DNA of 64,000 nucleotides from G965212005 sp965212005 (lineage in GTDB: Bacteria > Pseudomonadota > Gammaproteobacteria > Porifericomitales > Porifericomitaceae), in NCBI GenBank assembly GCA_965212005.1, contig OZ243038.1, positions 1,302,001 through 1,366,000 on the forward strand, given 5' to 3'. The notes below the pieces were generated by a model that was given only the letters and a program-made list of their open reading frames with translations, ran no database searches and had not been told where the DNA came from. Shown here in pieces: positions 14,795-24,698 of the stretch (position 1 is its first letter; every line of letters begins with the position of its first letter). The position numbers and the translations under genes are program-made.

Positions 14795-16312
14795 ATGATG
14801 GGAGGTATATTAAACCAGAGTTTTTTGCTGACTGCTCTCGAGTTCATGTCGGCACTGTTTATCTTTTTTATCGGCGCAGTCGTACTTGGACTGATCGTCG
14901 TATATATCATAGATATATCGCAAACCAAGCAGGCAGTGCGGCGCAATTATCCGATCGTCGGTCATTTCCGCTACCTCTTCGAGCACATGGGAGAGTTTTT
15001 TCGCCAGTACTTCTTTGCCATGGACCGGGAAGAACTGCCCTTCAACCGGGCGCAGCGCTCATGGGCCTACCGGGCAGCCAAGAACCTGGACAATACGGTC
15101 GCATTTGGCTCTACCCGCAACTTGCGGGAGCCCGGCACAATACTGTTCGTTAACTGCCCGTACCCCACGCTGGGAGAGGACGCCGTTGAGCCGACGGAAT
15201 TGGTGATCGGAGCAGGCAGCCAAAATCCTTATAAAACGGCTTCCCTGTTCAATGTCTCCGGCATGAGCTACGGGGCCATCTCCAAACCCGCCGTGCTGGC
15301 ATTATCCAACGGGGCCCGCATGGCCGGTTGCTGGATGAACACCGGAGAAGGCGGGCTCTCTCCCTATCACCTGGAAGGCGGCGCAGACATCATCTTCCAG
15401 ATCGGCACCGCCAAATACGGAGTGCGCGACCTGGACGGAAAGCTCAGCGACGAAAAACTGCGCGACATTGCTGCGCATCCCCAGGTTCGCATGTTCGAAA
15501 TCAAGTTAAGCCAGGGAGCCAAGCCCGGCAAGGGAGGAATCTTGCCAGGCGGCAAGGTAACTCCGGAGATTGCTAAAATCCGCGGCATCCACGCAGGGGA
15601 CGACTCGATCAGCCCCAACCGGCACCTGGACATTGAAAATAATCAGGACCTGCTGAAGATGATCAGCCACATCCGCGGAGTAACCGGAAAACCAGTCGGA
15701 TTCAAGTCCGTCATCGGCGCTTACGGCTGGCTTGACTCCTTCTTCCAGGAGGTTCAGAAACAAGGCGCGGAGAGCGCAGCACCGGACTTCATTACCCTGG
15801 ACAGCTCCGACGGAGGTACGGGAGCCGCGCCTCTACCGCTCATTGACGACATGGGACTTCCTTTGCGTGAGAGCCTGGCCATGGTGGTAGACAAGCTCAA
15901 CGAGTACGGGCTGCGCGATCGAATAAAAGTAATCTGTTCGGGAAAACTGATCACCCCGGCCGACGTGGCCTGGGCGCTTTGCATGGGGGCGGATTTCATT
16001 ACCTCCGCACGAGGATTCATGTTTGCCCTGGGCTGCATACAAGCATTGCAGTGCAACAAGAATACTTGTCCCACCGGGATCACCACGCACGTCCCCAGGC
16101 TGCAACAGGGCCTGGTACCGCAAGACAAAGCGCAGCGCGTTATGCACTATGCCAAAAACATAGTCAAAGAGGTGGGGGTGATCGCACACTCGTGCGGCGT
16201 GCAGGCACCGCGCCAGTTGCAACGCTACCACGCCCGAGTAGTAGGAGGAAACGGTCTGTCCATACCGCTGAACGAACTACACCCGAATGTAGAAACCCGG
16301 CAAGGGAGTTGA
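14795..16312 (+). CDS. Membrane-anchored FMN-binding glutamate-synthase-like protein
   Basis: About 505 residues. ATG codons at 14795 and 14798 follow AGGAGA (14785-14790). One N-terminal transmembrane helix (about residues 10-35, ALFIFFIGAVVLGLIVVYII) precedes a domain like the FMN/3Fe-4S half of GltB: SQGAKPGKGGILPGGKVT, DSSDGGTGAAPLPLIDDMG, and a three-Cys motif GCIQALQCNKNTCPTG spaced as in GltB (C-x5-C-x4-C). It has no glutaminase domain, so it is not a complete glutamate synthase. Third gene of the alsS cassette. The reaction is unknown; a membrane-associated oxidoreductase fits. Confidence 0.82.
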   Translation: MMGGILNQSFLLTALEFMSALFIFFIGAVVLGLIVVYIIDISQTKQAVRRNYPIVGHFRYLFEHMGEFFRQYFFAMDREELPFNRAQRSWAYRAAKNLDNTVAFGSTRNLREPGTILFVNCPYPTLGEDAVEPTELVIGAGSQNPYKTASLFNVSGMSYGAISKPAVLALSNGARMAGCWMNTGEGGLSPYHLEGGADIIFQIGTAKYGVRDLDGKLSDEKLRDIAAHPQVRMFEIKLSQGAKPGKGGILPGGKVTPEIAKIRGIHAGDDSISPNRHLDIENNQDLLKMISHIRGVTGKPVGFKSVIGAYGWLDSFFQEVQKQGAESAAPDFITLDSSDGGTGAAPLPLIDDMGLPLRESLAMVVDKLNEYGLRDRIKVICSGKLITPADVAWALCMGADFITSARGFMFALGCIQALQCNKNTCPTGITTHVPRLQQGLVPQDKAQRVMHYAKNIVKEVGVIAHSCGVQAPRQLQRYHARVVGGNGLSIPLNELHPNVETRQGS

Positions 16313-16364
16313 GAACGGGACGGACCCTGCCTTAAAGCCAACCAGACCAACCAGGAGAGACAAG

Positions 16365-16964
16365 ATGCCAATTATCATACTAATCGCAAACCGACTGCAG
16401 GATTTGCTGGACAAATTCAGGGCACTGGATTGTCTCGCGCCACTGGCGCTGCGTTTGTACCTGTTCCCTATTTTCTGGATGGCGGGCACGCATAAACTGG
16501 CGGCCCCGGAGAATACAATAAGTTGGCTCGGAGAAGGCCTGGGGCTGCCTTTCCCCACGCTGATGTTCTGGATGGCCTCGCTGACCGAGGCCGTGGGCGC
16601 GGTTTTGCTGTTGTTGGGCCTGGCCACGCGCTGGATATCGATACCGCTCATGGCCACCATGGTCGTGGCCGCGGTAACCGTGCACCTGAAGAACGGCTGG
16701 CTGGCAATCGCCGAGTCCAGTCCGGGCTTCTTCACTTCGCCGGAAACTGCCGATGCGGTAGGCGATCGCCTTTCACGGGCCCGGGAGATCCTGCAGGAAC
16801 ACGGCAACTACGAATGGCTGACCGAGCAAGGCAACATCGTTATTCTCAACAATGGGATCGAATTCGCAGTCACCTACCTGCTCATGCTGCTGGCGCTGTT
16901 CTTCATGGGCGGCGGAAAATATTTCAGTGCGGATTACTGGATCGCGTGCAAGTTCCGCAGATAA
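16365..16964 (+). CDS. DoxX family membrane protein
   Basis: 199 residues with AGGAGA before the ATG. Four hydrophobic segments; the DoxX core is visible in LRLYLFPIFWMAGTHKLAAP and MFWMASLTEAVGAVLLLLGL. A long loop (PGFFTSPETADAVGDRLS to GNYEWLTEQGNIVILNNGIE) is typical of the DoxX form that often accompanies DUF692/DUF2063 RiPP genes. It lies 52 bp after the FMN protein, so it is probably cotranscribed with the alsS cassette, yet by family it could serve the hvf operon 5 kb upstream. Likely inner membrane. Confidence 0.85.
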   Translation: MPIIILIANRLQDLLDKFRALDCLAPLALRLYLFPIFWMAGTHKLAAPENTISWLGEGLGLPFPTLMFWMASLTEAVGAVLLLLGLATRWISIPLMATMVVAAVTVHLKNGWLAIAESSPGFFTSPETADAVGDRLSRAREILQEHGNYEWLTEQGNIVILNNGIEFAVTYLLMLLALFFMGGGKYFSADYWIACKFRR

Positions 16965-17167
16965 GGAGAAGCGCCGCGGTTCCGGGACAGAGACGATCCG
17001 GCTCCACGCCTCCAGGTAGACGGTTTTCAATGGCAGGCGACGGCCGGAGTCCTTCCACCAGGGAACGTTGCATCGGCTCAATGGTTTACTGACGACGAGC
17101 TTTTTGCGGCCCGCCATGAGCAAACTGACGAGGCACACAGCTTGAGTTTGCGAGTCCCTCCTCCCGC

Positions 17168-18403
17168 ATGCTGAGCGCAACCAGCAGCCTGTACTTACTG
17201 CTGCTGCTGGCCCTGTCCATCCCGCTGGAAAAACTGGCGCTCCGCCTGAAGCTGCCGGTCAGTGGCTGCCTGGTCGTGCTGGGGTTTCTCAGTTCCGAAT
17301 TCCTGGTTCGCATGGGTGGAGACACCGGTCTGCGCTGGAATAATTTTAACTTCGCCATCCTCTACCTGTTTTTGCCCGCCCTGGTGTTTCAATCCGCCCT
17401 GCGGATCGACTTGCGCCTGCTGCGCGAGAACCTGGTACCGGTACTGCTGCTGGCAGTGCCGCTGTCCCTAATCGCCACCGGGATCATCGCCACTGTCTTG
17501 TATTACGGGATCGGTGTTCCTTCCGGATTCCCCTGGATGGCAGCTTTGATCACCGGTGCCTTGTTGGCCGCCACTGATCCTGCTGCCGTTTTATCACTAC
17601 CTGCAACCGTCAATCTTTCCAGCAGACTGCGCATCATTTTGGAGGGAGAGAGCCTGTTTAATGACGTAACCGCGATCCTGCTGTTCGGCATCCTGATCGC
17701 CATCGCACTCCATCCGCAAGGGGAGAGCGCAGCCACCTCCCTGCTGTACCGCTTTCCGTACGCCTGCGGCGGCGGCATGCTGCTGGGGGCGGCAATGGGA
17801 CTAGGGGCCAGCTTACTGTACCGAATGAACCGCGGGACGTACTCTTTTGGCACCATTACATTGGTAGCAGCCTACCTCTCGTTTCTACTCGCCGAAAAAA
17901 TAATCGGTGTGTCCGGGGTCATGGCCGTGCTCAGCTGCGGACTGATGCTGCGCCGCCTGATGATCAACGAGCTGCATGAAAAATCGTGGATTTTCGGTAT
18001 GCACTTATGGGGCTTCATTGGCCGCTTGCTGGAAAACCTGATCTTCATCCTGGCCGGCATCACCATTACCCTGATCATGTTCAGTGACCGCTGGAAGGCC
18101 ATGCTGCTTGGGATCGGGGCAATTCTGATCGCCCGCCTGATCATTGTATCTGCCCTGCTGGCACCGCTGTGCCGCCTGTTTCGGCTGCCGGCCCTGTCTG
18201 TACGTCACCAGGCTCTTTTGCATTGGGGAGGAGCCCGTGGCACCATCACGCTGGCGCTGGCGCTGGCGCTGCCGCTGCAACTGGACTACTGGTATACCAC
18301 GCAGGCCATTGCCTACGGTGTGGTCTTGTTTACCCTGTTTGTTCAAACCACCAGCATTGGCTGGGTCGCCCGCGGTAACGCACCGCGGGAATCCGGCCAA
18401 TGA
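17168..18403 (+). CDS. Na+/H+ antiporter, CPA1 family
   Basis: 411 residues, about 12 hydrophobic segments and no large cytoplasmic tail. CPA1/NhaP signatures: LLAATDPAAVLSLPATVNLS (DPAAV ion site), ILEGESLFNDVTAILLF (the ESLFND motif), and HWGGARGTITLALALALPL near the end. Expected to exchange Na+ or K+ for H+ across the inner membrane. It begins about 200 bp after doxX and stands alone on the plus strand. A second, longer CPA1 protein is encoded at 31023-33494. Confidence 0.9.
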   Translation: MLSATSSLYLLLLLALSIPLEKLALRLKLPVSGCLVVLGFLSSEFLVRMGGDTGLRWNNFNFAILYLFLPALVFQSALRIDLRLLRENLVPVLLLAVPLSLIATGIIATVLYYGIGVPSGFPWMAALITGALLAATDPAAVLSLPATVNLSSRLRIILEGESLFNDVTAILLFGILIAIALHPQGESAATSLLYRFPYACGGGMLLGAAMGLGASLLYRMNRGTYSFGTITLVAAYLSFLLAEKIIGVSGVMAVLSCGLMLRRLMINELHEKSWIFGMHLWGFIGRLLENLIFILAGITITLIMFSDRWKAMLLGIGAILIARLIIVSALLAPLCRLFRLPALSVRHQALLHWGGARGTITLALALALPLQLDYWYTTQAIAYGVVLFTLFVQTTSIGWVARGNAPRESGQ

Positions 18404-18855
18404 CCCGGATTCCCGCCGCCGGACGGCACCGGGCGGGATGATCCTCAAATCCCGTTAAACCGCGCCGCCAACGGACATTACCGCCAACGAGCGAGCAGAC
18501 ACGGCCTTCTTTCGCAGGAGACACAACCGGCACATCTGCACGACTTTTGCCTGCTCTGGGACGACGCGTGCTCCCCCTGCGATGACTGCCGGCACGCCCA
18601 GGGCTTGCTTCCATTACGGCGAAAACCTGGAGTACTCTGCGATTCCTGATAAAAGACTATTGGAAGAGAAAGCGGGTATAATCCGCGGTGTATCACGCTC
18701 GACACTTCCTTCAGCCTTCAGCGAAGCGGCAGATCAAAAGCTGATCGGAAGGGGGAGGCTTGGACCGTGGATCGCCTGTTGCGGCACCAGGCAACCCAGC
18801 GCGGCACCGTCGGTGGTTCTGGCGTTTCAGCACCCTGCAGAGGAGTACGAAGAAA
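18404..18855 (+). other. Intergenic region before pepA
   Basis: No gene supported. A TATAAT hexamer at 18677-18682, about 170 bp before the pepA start, could be the operon -10; TTGGAA at 18660 is too close to serve as its -35. An alternative open frame through 18760 lacks homology to PepA N-termini. Confidence 0.35.
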
Positions 18856-20343
18856 GTGGAATATCAACTCACCACAGCAAGCCCGCACCGGCGGCGCACC
18901 AACTGCCTTATCCTGGGGGTACACAAGAGGCGGCAACTATCGGCCATCGCCAACGAGGTGGATGCGGCCTGCGGGCGCAAGCTGTCCGCCCTGCTCCGGC
19001 GCGGCGATTTCCCGGGCCAATTGGGTCAGACCCTGTTGATACCGGAGATGCCCGGCCTGCGCGCTGAGCGCGTTCTGCTGGTAGGCTGCGGTCCGAAGGA
19101 GCCGCTTTCCAAGATGCAGTTCCTCACCCTCATTAACAAGGCGCTGCAGGCGCTGCGCAAAACTGGGACCAAGCGCGCACTGAATACCTTAGGCACCCTG
19201 GAAGTACAAGATCAGGGCGAGCATTGGAAGCTGCGCCAGATGGTGCTTGCCAGCGAACAACTCGACTACCGCTTTGATCAGTATCGAAGCCGCCCGCAAC
19301 CGCGCAGTGCCCTGCGCCAGATCGAATTCCTGGTGGAACACCGCACGGCAAAAACCAAGCAGTCACTGCAGGAAGCACTGGCTATTTCCGAAGGCGTCGC
19401 GTTTTGCAAGGACCTGGCCAACCAGCCTCCCAACGTGTGTACACCTTCCTACCTGGCAAAACAGGCCGGCTCCCTGAAAAATCAGTCGCGCCGTATCGAA
19501 ACCAAGGTACTAGGCGGCGCCACTATGGAAAAGATGGGTATGGGCGCACTGATGGCCGTTGGACAAGGCAGCGAGCAACCACCCAAGCTGATCGTAGTAA
19601 GTTACCGGGGGCGCGGCGCCGGACGCAATGCGAAGAAGGTGGCCCTGGTCGGCAAGGGTGTGACTTTTGATACCGGTGGCATTTCCATTAAGCCGGCGGC
19701 CAACATGGATGAGATGAAATTCGACATGTGCGGCGCGGCCAGTGTACTGGGTACCATGCTCGCCGCGGCGCGGCTGCAACTGCCGCTGCACCTGGTCGGC
19801 ATCATCGCGGCAGTAGAGAACATGCCGGGTGGCGGTGCCTGCCGTCCCGGGGACATCGTAACCAGCATGTCCGGACAGACCATCGAGATCCTCAATACCG
19901 ACGCGGAAGGCCGCCTGATCCTGAGCGACGCCCTTAGCTACGCGGAGAAATTCAAACCGGACACGGTGATCGACATTGCCACCCTGACCGGAGCCTGCCT
20001 GGTAGCCCTGGGCAATCATGCCAGCGGACTGTTAAGCAACCACCAGCCCCTGGCCGATGCACTCATCCAGGCAGGCGAACACAGCCACGATCGGGTCTGG
20101 CAACTGCCGTTATGGGAAGAGTACCAGCAACAACTGAAAAGCGCATTTGCCGATATGGGCAACATTGGCGGGCGCTATGCGGGCACGATTACCGCCGCCT
20201 GCTTCCTGTCGCGCTTTGCCGAGAAATACCACTGGGCGCACCTGGACATTGCCGGGACCGCCTGGATTAGCGGCGAGAAGCCGCGAGCTACCGGCCGGCC
20301 GGTTCCACTGCTGACGGAGTACCTGCTGGAGCTTTGCTCCTGA
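18856..20343 (+). CDS. pepA: Cytosol (leucyl) aminopeptidase
   Basis: 495 residues from a GTG start; the N-terminus then aligns with PepA proteins (VEYQLTTASPHRRRTNCLIL) and AGGAG lies 10 bases upstream. Family M17, two-metal peptidase: metal and catalytic residues lie in VGKGVTFDTGGISIKP, MDEMKFDMCGAASVLGTM and the signature NTDAEGRLILSDALSY. It removes N-terminal residues from peptides; in E. coli the same protein also binds DNA. Followed 9 bp later by holC and then valS, the common gammaproteobacterial order. Confidence 0.95.
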   Translation: MEYQLTTASPHRRRTNCLILGVHKRRQLSAIANEVDAACGRKLSALLRRGDFPGQLGQTLLIPEMPGLRAERVLLVGCGPKEPLSKMQFLTLINKALQALRKTGTKRALNTLGTLEVQDQGEHWKLRQMVLASEQLDYRFDQYRSRPQPRSALRQIEFLVEHRTAKTKQSLQEALAISEGVAFCKDLANQPPNVCTPSYLAKQAGSLKNQSRRIETKVLGGATMEKMGMGALMAVGQGSEQPPKLIVVSYRGRGAGRNAKKVALVGKGVTFDTGGISIKPAANMDEMKFDMCGAASVLGTMLAAARLQLPLHLVGIIAAVENMPGGGACRPGDIVTSMSGQTIEILNTDAEGRLILSDALSYAEKFKPDTVIDIATLTGACLVALGNHASGLLSNHQPLADALIQAGEHSHDRVWQLPLWEEYQQQLKSAFADMGNIGGRYAGTITAACFLSRFAEKYHWAHLDIAGTAWISGEKPRATGRPVPLLTEYLLELCS

Positions 20344-20352
20344 GTACAAAGG

Positions 20353-20823
20353 ATGCCGGAAGCGGTGTTTTATATCCTCGGCGCCGGGCCAGGGCCAGAG
20401 AACGAACGTGCGCGCTTTGGCTGCGAAGTGGCACAACGCTGCTGGCGTGAACTCGAACGCAGGTTATGTATTTACGTGGAAGACCGCGAACAGGCGGAGC
20501 AGATCGACGACCTGCTGTGGACTTTCCATGACGTCAGTTTCCTCCCTCACCAACTGGCGGACGAGGAGCTGGAACCGGATCCCAGGATTACTATCAGTTG
20601 GGGAGACCGGCTGCCCGCGCAAAAAGACGTCATGATCAATTTGACGGATCAGATCCCGCAACGTGCGGCGGATTTTTCCCGCGTCATCGAGATCGTCGCC
20701 GGCAGCGAAAAACAGCGCCAAAGTGCACGGACCCGTTTCCGGACGTACCGGGAGCAGGGCTATCGCCTGCAACACTACGAATTGCAGTCTGCAAACAAAA
20801 CCGAAATCCCGAACGCGGACTGA
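20353..20823 (+). CDS. holC: DNA polymerase III chi subunit
   Basis: 156 residues. Matches HolC in length and pattern: start PEAVFYIL, EVAQRCWRELERRLCIYVED, QIDDLLWTFHDVSFLPHQLA, and the final RTYREQGYRL. Chi links the clamp loader (with psi) to single-strand-binding protein at the fork. Its place between pepA and valS confirms the call. The short C-terminal tail after GYRLQHYEL is slightly longer than in E. coli. Confidence 0.92.
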   Translation: MPEAVFYILGAGPGPENERARFGCEVAQRCWRELERRLCIYVEDREQAEQIDDLLWTFHDVSFLPHQLADEELEPDPRITISWGDRLPAQKDVMINLTDQIPQRAADFSRVIEIVAGSEKQRQSARTRFRTYREQGYRLQHYELQSANKTEIPNAD

Positions 20824-20979
20824 TCTGCGTCTCCTGCCGAGCCGTATTCCTTCCTGTTGACAGTACCTCCGTTTTCGAAATGCTGAACCTCTTCCTTCAC
20901 GGTTCAAACCTGGATGATCCCGGGCCTGATAAGAAAGCCGTGCGTACAGGCTCCCGCTTTCGTATTTCAATGGAACACC

Positions 20980-23742
20980 ATGGATAAAGTCTATAATCCC
21001 CAGAAGACCGAGACGCAGCGTTACCGGCATTGGGAACAGTGTAATTATTTTACCCCAGCCGGCACCGGAGACCGTTACTGCATCATGCTTCCGCCGCCTA
21101 ACGTGACGGGAAGCCTGCACATGGGCCACGCCTTTCAGCACACCCTGATAGACATCCTGATCCGCCAGCAGCGCATGTCCGGCAAACAAACGTTGTGGCA
21201 ATGCGGTACGGATCACGCCGGCATCGCCACTCAACTAGTGGTAGAGACTCAACTGCAGGCGCGCGGCATGAGCCGGCAGCAGATGGGGCGGGCCGCTTTC
21301 GAGCAGGAAATCTGGAAATGGAAACAATGCTCGGGGGAAACCATCAGTACACAACTGCGCCGGCTTGGCACTTCCATGGACTGGTCACGAGAACGCTTCA
21401 CCCTGGACCAGGACATGTCCCACAGCGTGCGGGAAGCCTTTATCCGCCTGTACCACGAGGGGCTGATCTACCGAGGACAGCGCCTGGTGAACTGGGACCC
21501 GGTACTGCACACCGCAATCTCCGACCTGGAAGTCGTCACCTCCGAGGAAGAAGGCTCGCTGTGGCACCTGCGCTACCCGCTGGCCGACGGCAGCGGGCAC
21601 CTGACGGTTGCCACGACCCGGCCCGAGACCCTGCTGGGAGACACCGCGCTGGCAGTGCATCCGGAAGACGAGCGTTACCGGAAGCTAATCGGCAAGAAAG
21701 TGCAATTGCCGCTTTGTAGTCGCGAGATCCCAATCATCGCTGATGCCAGCGTCGATCCCGGCTTCGGTTCCGGATGCGTCAAAGTGACCCCGGCCCACGA
21801 CTTCGAGGACTACGAGCGCGGTCGGCGCCACAAGCTGCCGATGATCAATATCTTTACCGAAGACGCCTGCCTCAACGAACAGGTTCCCGCCGCCTACCGT
21901 GGCTTGGAGCGCTACCAGGCGCGCCGGCGCATCCTTTCCGATCTACAGGCACAGGGGCTGCTGGAACGTCAACAACCGCATCGGATCATGCTGCCTCGAG
22001 GGGATCGATCCGGGGCTGTCATTGAGCCCTACCTGACCGAGCAATGGTTTGTATCCACCAAGCCGCTGGCAGAGCCTGCCATCCGCGCCGTGCAGAGCGG
22101 CCAAATCCGATTTATACCGAAAAACTGGACTAAGACCTACTATGACTGGATGCACAACATACAGGACTGGTGCATCAGCAGACAGCTCTGGTGGGGGCAC
22201 CGCATTCCAGTCTGGTATGCCTCGGACGGCAGCATGCACGTCGGGCACTCTGAACAGGAAGTGCTCGCCAATCTGCCGCAAGGCACGCAGCTGCGCCAGG
22301 ACACAGACGTACTCGACACCTGGTTCTCCTCGGCGCTGTGGCCTTTCTCCACGTTGAGCTGGCCGAAAAATAGCATTGACCTGCAGCACTTCTATCCCAC
22401 CAGCGTGCTGGTGACGGGTTTCGACATCATCTTCTTCTGGGTGGCCCGCATGATCATGATGGGCCTGTACTGTACCGGCAAAGTACCGTTTCGCGAGATT
22501 TACATTCACGGCCTGGTACGCGACGCTGAGGGACGCAAAATGTCCAAGTCCCGGGGCAATATTCTGGATCCGCTGGATCTAATCGACGGCCTGAGCCTGG
22601 AAAAGTTGGTTGAAAAACGCACCGGCGGCCTGCTGCGCAATTCTGACGCGCCTGCCCTGGAACGGGCAACCCGGCGTGAATTTCCAAACGGTATCGCTCC
22701 CTACGGCACCGACTCACTGCGCTTTACCTTCGCCTCACTGGCTTCGCCGGGACGGGATATTCGCTTTGACGTCGGTCGGATCCAGGGATATCGAAACTTT
22801 TGCAACAAGCTGTGGAACGCTAGCCGCTACGTGCTGCTTCAATTGCCGAAACAACCAGAACCGGGCCCAGCCGAGTACGGTGTGACTGAGCGTTGGATCC
22901 GCTCACGCTTAGGTCGGGCCGCGCAACGAGTACAGGACGCTATCGGCACGTACCGCTTCGATCAGATGGCCCAGGCAATCCATGAATTTTCCTGGGATGA
23001 ATACTGCGACTGGTACCTGGAATTTTCCAAGATCACTCTGCGCACCGCAACTCCCGCGCAGCGCCGCGGCATCCATGATACCCTGGTGGAAGTATTGGAA
23101 GCGCTGCTGCGACTGGCCCATCCGCTGCTACCCTTCATTACCGAAGAACTCTGGCTGCGCCTGGCTGCGCTGACCGGAAAACAGGACGCCACCATCATGT
23201 TGCAGCCGTATCCGGAACCTGGGGCATTCCCACGCGACGCAGAAGCTGAAAAAGAGATTGCCTGGGTACAGTCTTTCATTACCGGCGTCAGGCGCATTCG
23301 CTCAGAACATAAACTTCCTCCGTCCCAAACCCTGTCAACGTACACCCGCGAAGGCAGTCCACGGGAGCAAGCCTGGCTGAAGCAGCACTGGCTCTTGCTC
23401 TCCGGAGTGGGACGGTTGAATCGGCTGATGGAAAAGCTCGAGACCGCACAAGCAACGTCCGCGGCAGTCCATGCCACTGCCCTGGCAGGGGAAATGAGCC
23501 TGCTGGTGCCGCTGGGTGATCTCATCGATCAAGAGGCCGAAAACCAGCGGCTGCTCCGTGAGCTGGAACAATACCGCCGGGATCAGAGCCGCTCCGGCGA
23601 AAAACTGGCCAATCCAAGTTTCCTCGAACGCGCCCCGGCGAAGGTAGTGGAAAAAGAGCGGCAGCGCTTTCAGCAACTGTCTGAAGCCATCCAAAGGCTG
23701 GAAAGCGAGCAGTCACGTCTGGAGACGGAGGATCATGTTTAA
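20980..23742 (+). CDS. valS: Valyl-tRNA synthetase, class I
   Basis: 920 residues from the ATG at 20980 (MDKVYNPQKTETQRYRHWEQ), preferred to an in-frame start 22 codons earlier that has no family match. HIGH box is PPNVTGSLHMGHAF, the editing CP1 domain spans about 190-340, KMSKS box is GRKMSKSRGNILDP, the anticodon domain follows about 600-780, and a C-terminal coiled coil ends at ESEQSRLE. It charges tRNA-Val and edits misactivated threonine. 156 bp after holC; overlaps cysE by 8 bp. Confidence 0.96.
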   Translation: MDKVYNPQKTETQRYRHWEQCNYFTPAGTGDRYCIMLPPPNVTGSLHMGHAFQHTLIDILIRQQRMSGKQTLWQCGTDHAGIATQLVVETQLQARGMSRQQMGRAAFEQEIWKWKQCSGETISTQLRRLGTSMDWSRERFTLDQDMSHSVREAFIRLYHEGLIYRGQRLVNWDPVLHTAISDLEVVTSEEEGSLWHLRYPLADGSGHLTVATTRPETLLGDTALAVHPEDERYRKLIGKKVQLPLCSREIPIIADASVDPGFGSGCVKVTPAHDFEDYERGRRHKLPMINIFTEDACLNEQVPAAYRGLERYQARRRILSDLQAQGLLERQQPHRIMLPRGDRSGAVIEPYLTEQWFVSTKPLAEPAIRAVQSGQIRFIPKNWTKTYYDWMHNIQDWCISRQLWWGHRIPVWYASDGSMHVGHSEQEVLANLPQGTQLRQDTDVLDTWFSSALWPFSTLSWPKNSIDLQHFYPTSVLVTGFDIIFFWVARMIMMGLYCTGKVPFREIYIHGLVRDAEGRKMSKSRGNILDPLDLIDGLSLEKLVEKRTGGLLRNSDAPALERATRREFPNGIAPYGTDSLRFTFASLASPGRDIRFDVGRIQGYRNFCNKLWNASRYVLLQLPKQPEPGPAEYGVTERWIRSRLGRAAQRVQDAIGTYRFDQMAQAIHEFSWDEYCDWYLEFSKITLRTATPAQRRGIHDTLVEVLEALLRLAHPLLPFITEELWLRLAALTGKQDATIMLQPYPEPGAFPRDAEAEKEIAWVQSFITGVRRIRSEHKLPPSQTLSTYTREGSPREQAWLKQHWLLLSGVGRLNRLMEKLETAQATSAAVHATALAGEMSLLVPLGDLIDQEAENQRLLRELEQYRRDQSRSGEKLANPSFLERAPAKVVEKERQRFQQLSEAIQRLESEQSRLETEDHV

Positions 23743-24466
23743 GCACTGGGGTCAGCGCCTGTGTGAAGATATACAGACCGTCTTCACCCGTGACCCGGCG
23801 GCCCACTCCACCTGGGAAGTGATTACCACCAGTCCGGGACTGCATGCCATCTGGCTGTACTACCTGAGTCATGGCCTGTGGCGGCGTAACTGGCGCTGGA
23901 GCGGGCGCTTTCTCTCCCACCTGGCACGCTGGTTGACTGGAGTCGAGATCCATCCGGGCGCCGACATCGGCCGTCGCTTCTTTATCGATCACGGCATGGG
24001 CGTAGTAATCGGTGAAACCTCGCAGATCGGCGATGACTGCTCAATTTACCATGGAGTCACGCTGGGAGGCACCACTTGGCAAAAGGGCAAACGCCACCCC
24101 ACGCTGCAGGAAAGCGTAGTAGTGGGAGCCGGTGCCAAGATCCTCGGTCCCATCACCGTCGGCAGTGGAGCAAAAATCGGATCCAACGCCGTTGTCGTCC
24201 GCAACGTGCCGGATGGAGCCACCGTAGTCGGCATCCCCGGTCACATTTTACAACCCAAAGAGCGCCGCGCCACCGGACGCGGCCCGGTCGTGAAAAGTAC
24301 CGATGCTGACGCCCCTGCGTTCGACGCTTATGCCAGCAGTGCCGACACCACCGATCCGATACAACGAGACCTGGAAACACTGATGGAACGGGTACGGGAA
24401 TTGGAGCAGGAACTGCACGCGCTGCGGACCCAAGGCAAACAAAAGGACGACGCTGAGGCTTCGTAG
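23735..24466 (+). CDS. cysE: Serine O-acetyltransferase
   Basis: 243 residues. First step of cysteine synthesis: L-serine plus acetyl-CoA gives O-acetylserine. The left-handed beta-helix is plain in the hexapeptide repeats and catalytic loop (GVEIHPGADIGRRFFIDHGM, IGDDCSIYHGVTLGGTTWQK, KILGPITVGSGAKIGSNAVV). It is the short form without the long N-terminal helical domain, like EpsC/SrpH types. A C-terminal extension (about 170-243) ends in a charged coiled coil (RDLETLMERVRELEQELHAL). Its start lies inside the end of valS. Confidence 0.93.
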   Translation: MFKHWGQRLCEDIQTVFTRDPAAHSTWEVITTSPGLHAIWLYYLSHGLWRRNWRWSGRFLSHLARWLTGVEIHPGADIGRRFFIDHGMGVVIGETSQIGDDCSIYHGVTLGGTTWQKGKRHPTLQESVVVGAGAKILGPITVGSGAKIGSNAVVVRNVPDGATVVGIPGHILQPKERRATGRGPVVKSTDADAPAFDAYASSADTTDPIQRDLETLMERVRELEQELHALRTQGKQKDDAEAS

Positions 24467-24698
24467 AGACCGGCACAAGCTCGTAACCCGCCTGCCGCAT
24501 CCGTCAACAGGGCGCACGATCCGGAACTCCCCCTGGGGGACGCGGTGTGTCCCAGGCGGAGAAAGCTCAAATATACCTGGGGAGGGAGGCCGCGCGTCGC
24601 GCTGAAGCCGGCACGAAACTTTCCCCGCCCGTCCTCTGGAAACCGGAAGGAAAACCGGAGGTGGCGACGGGGAAGGTGCTGCCAACGAGGCCGGACGG

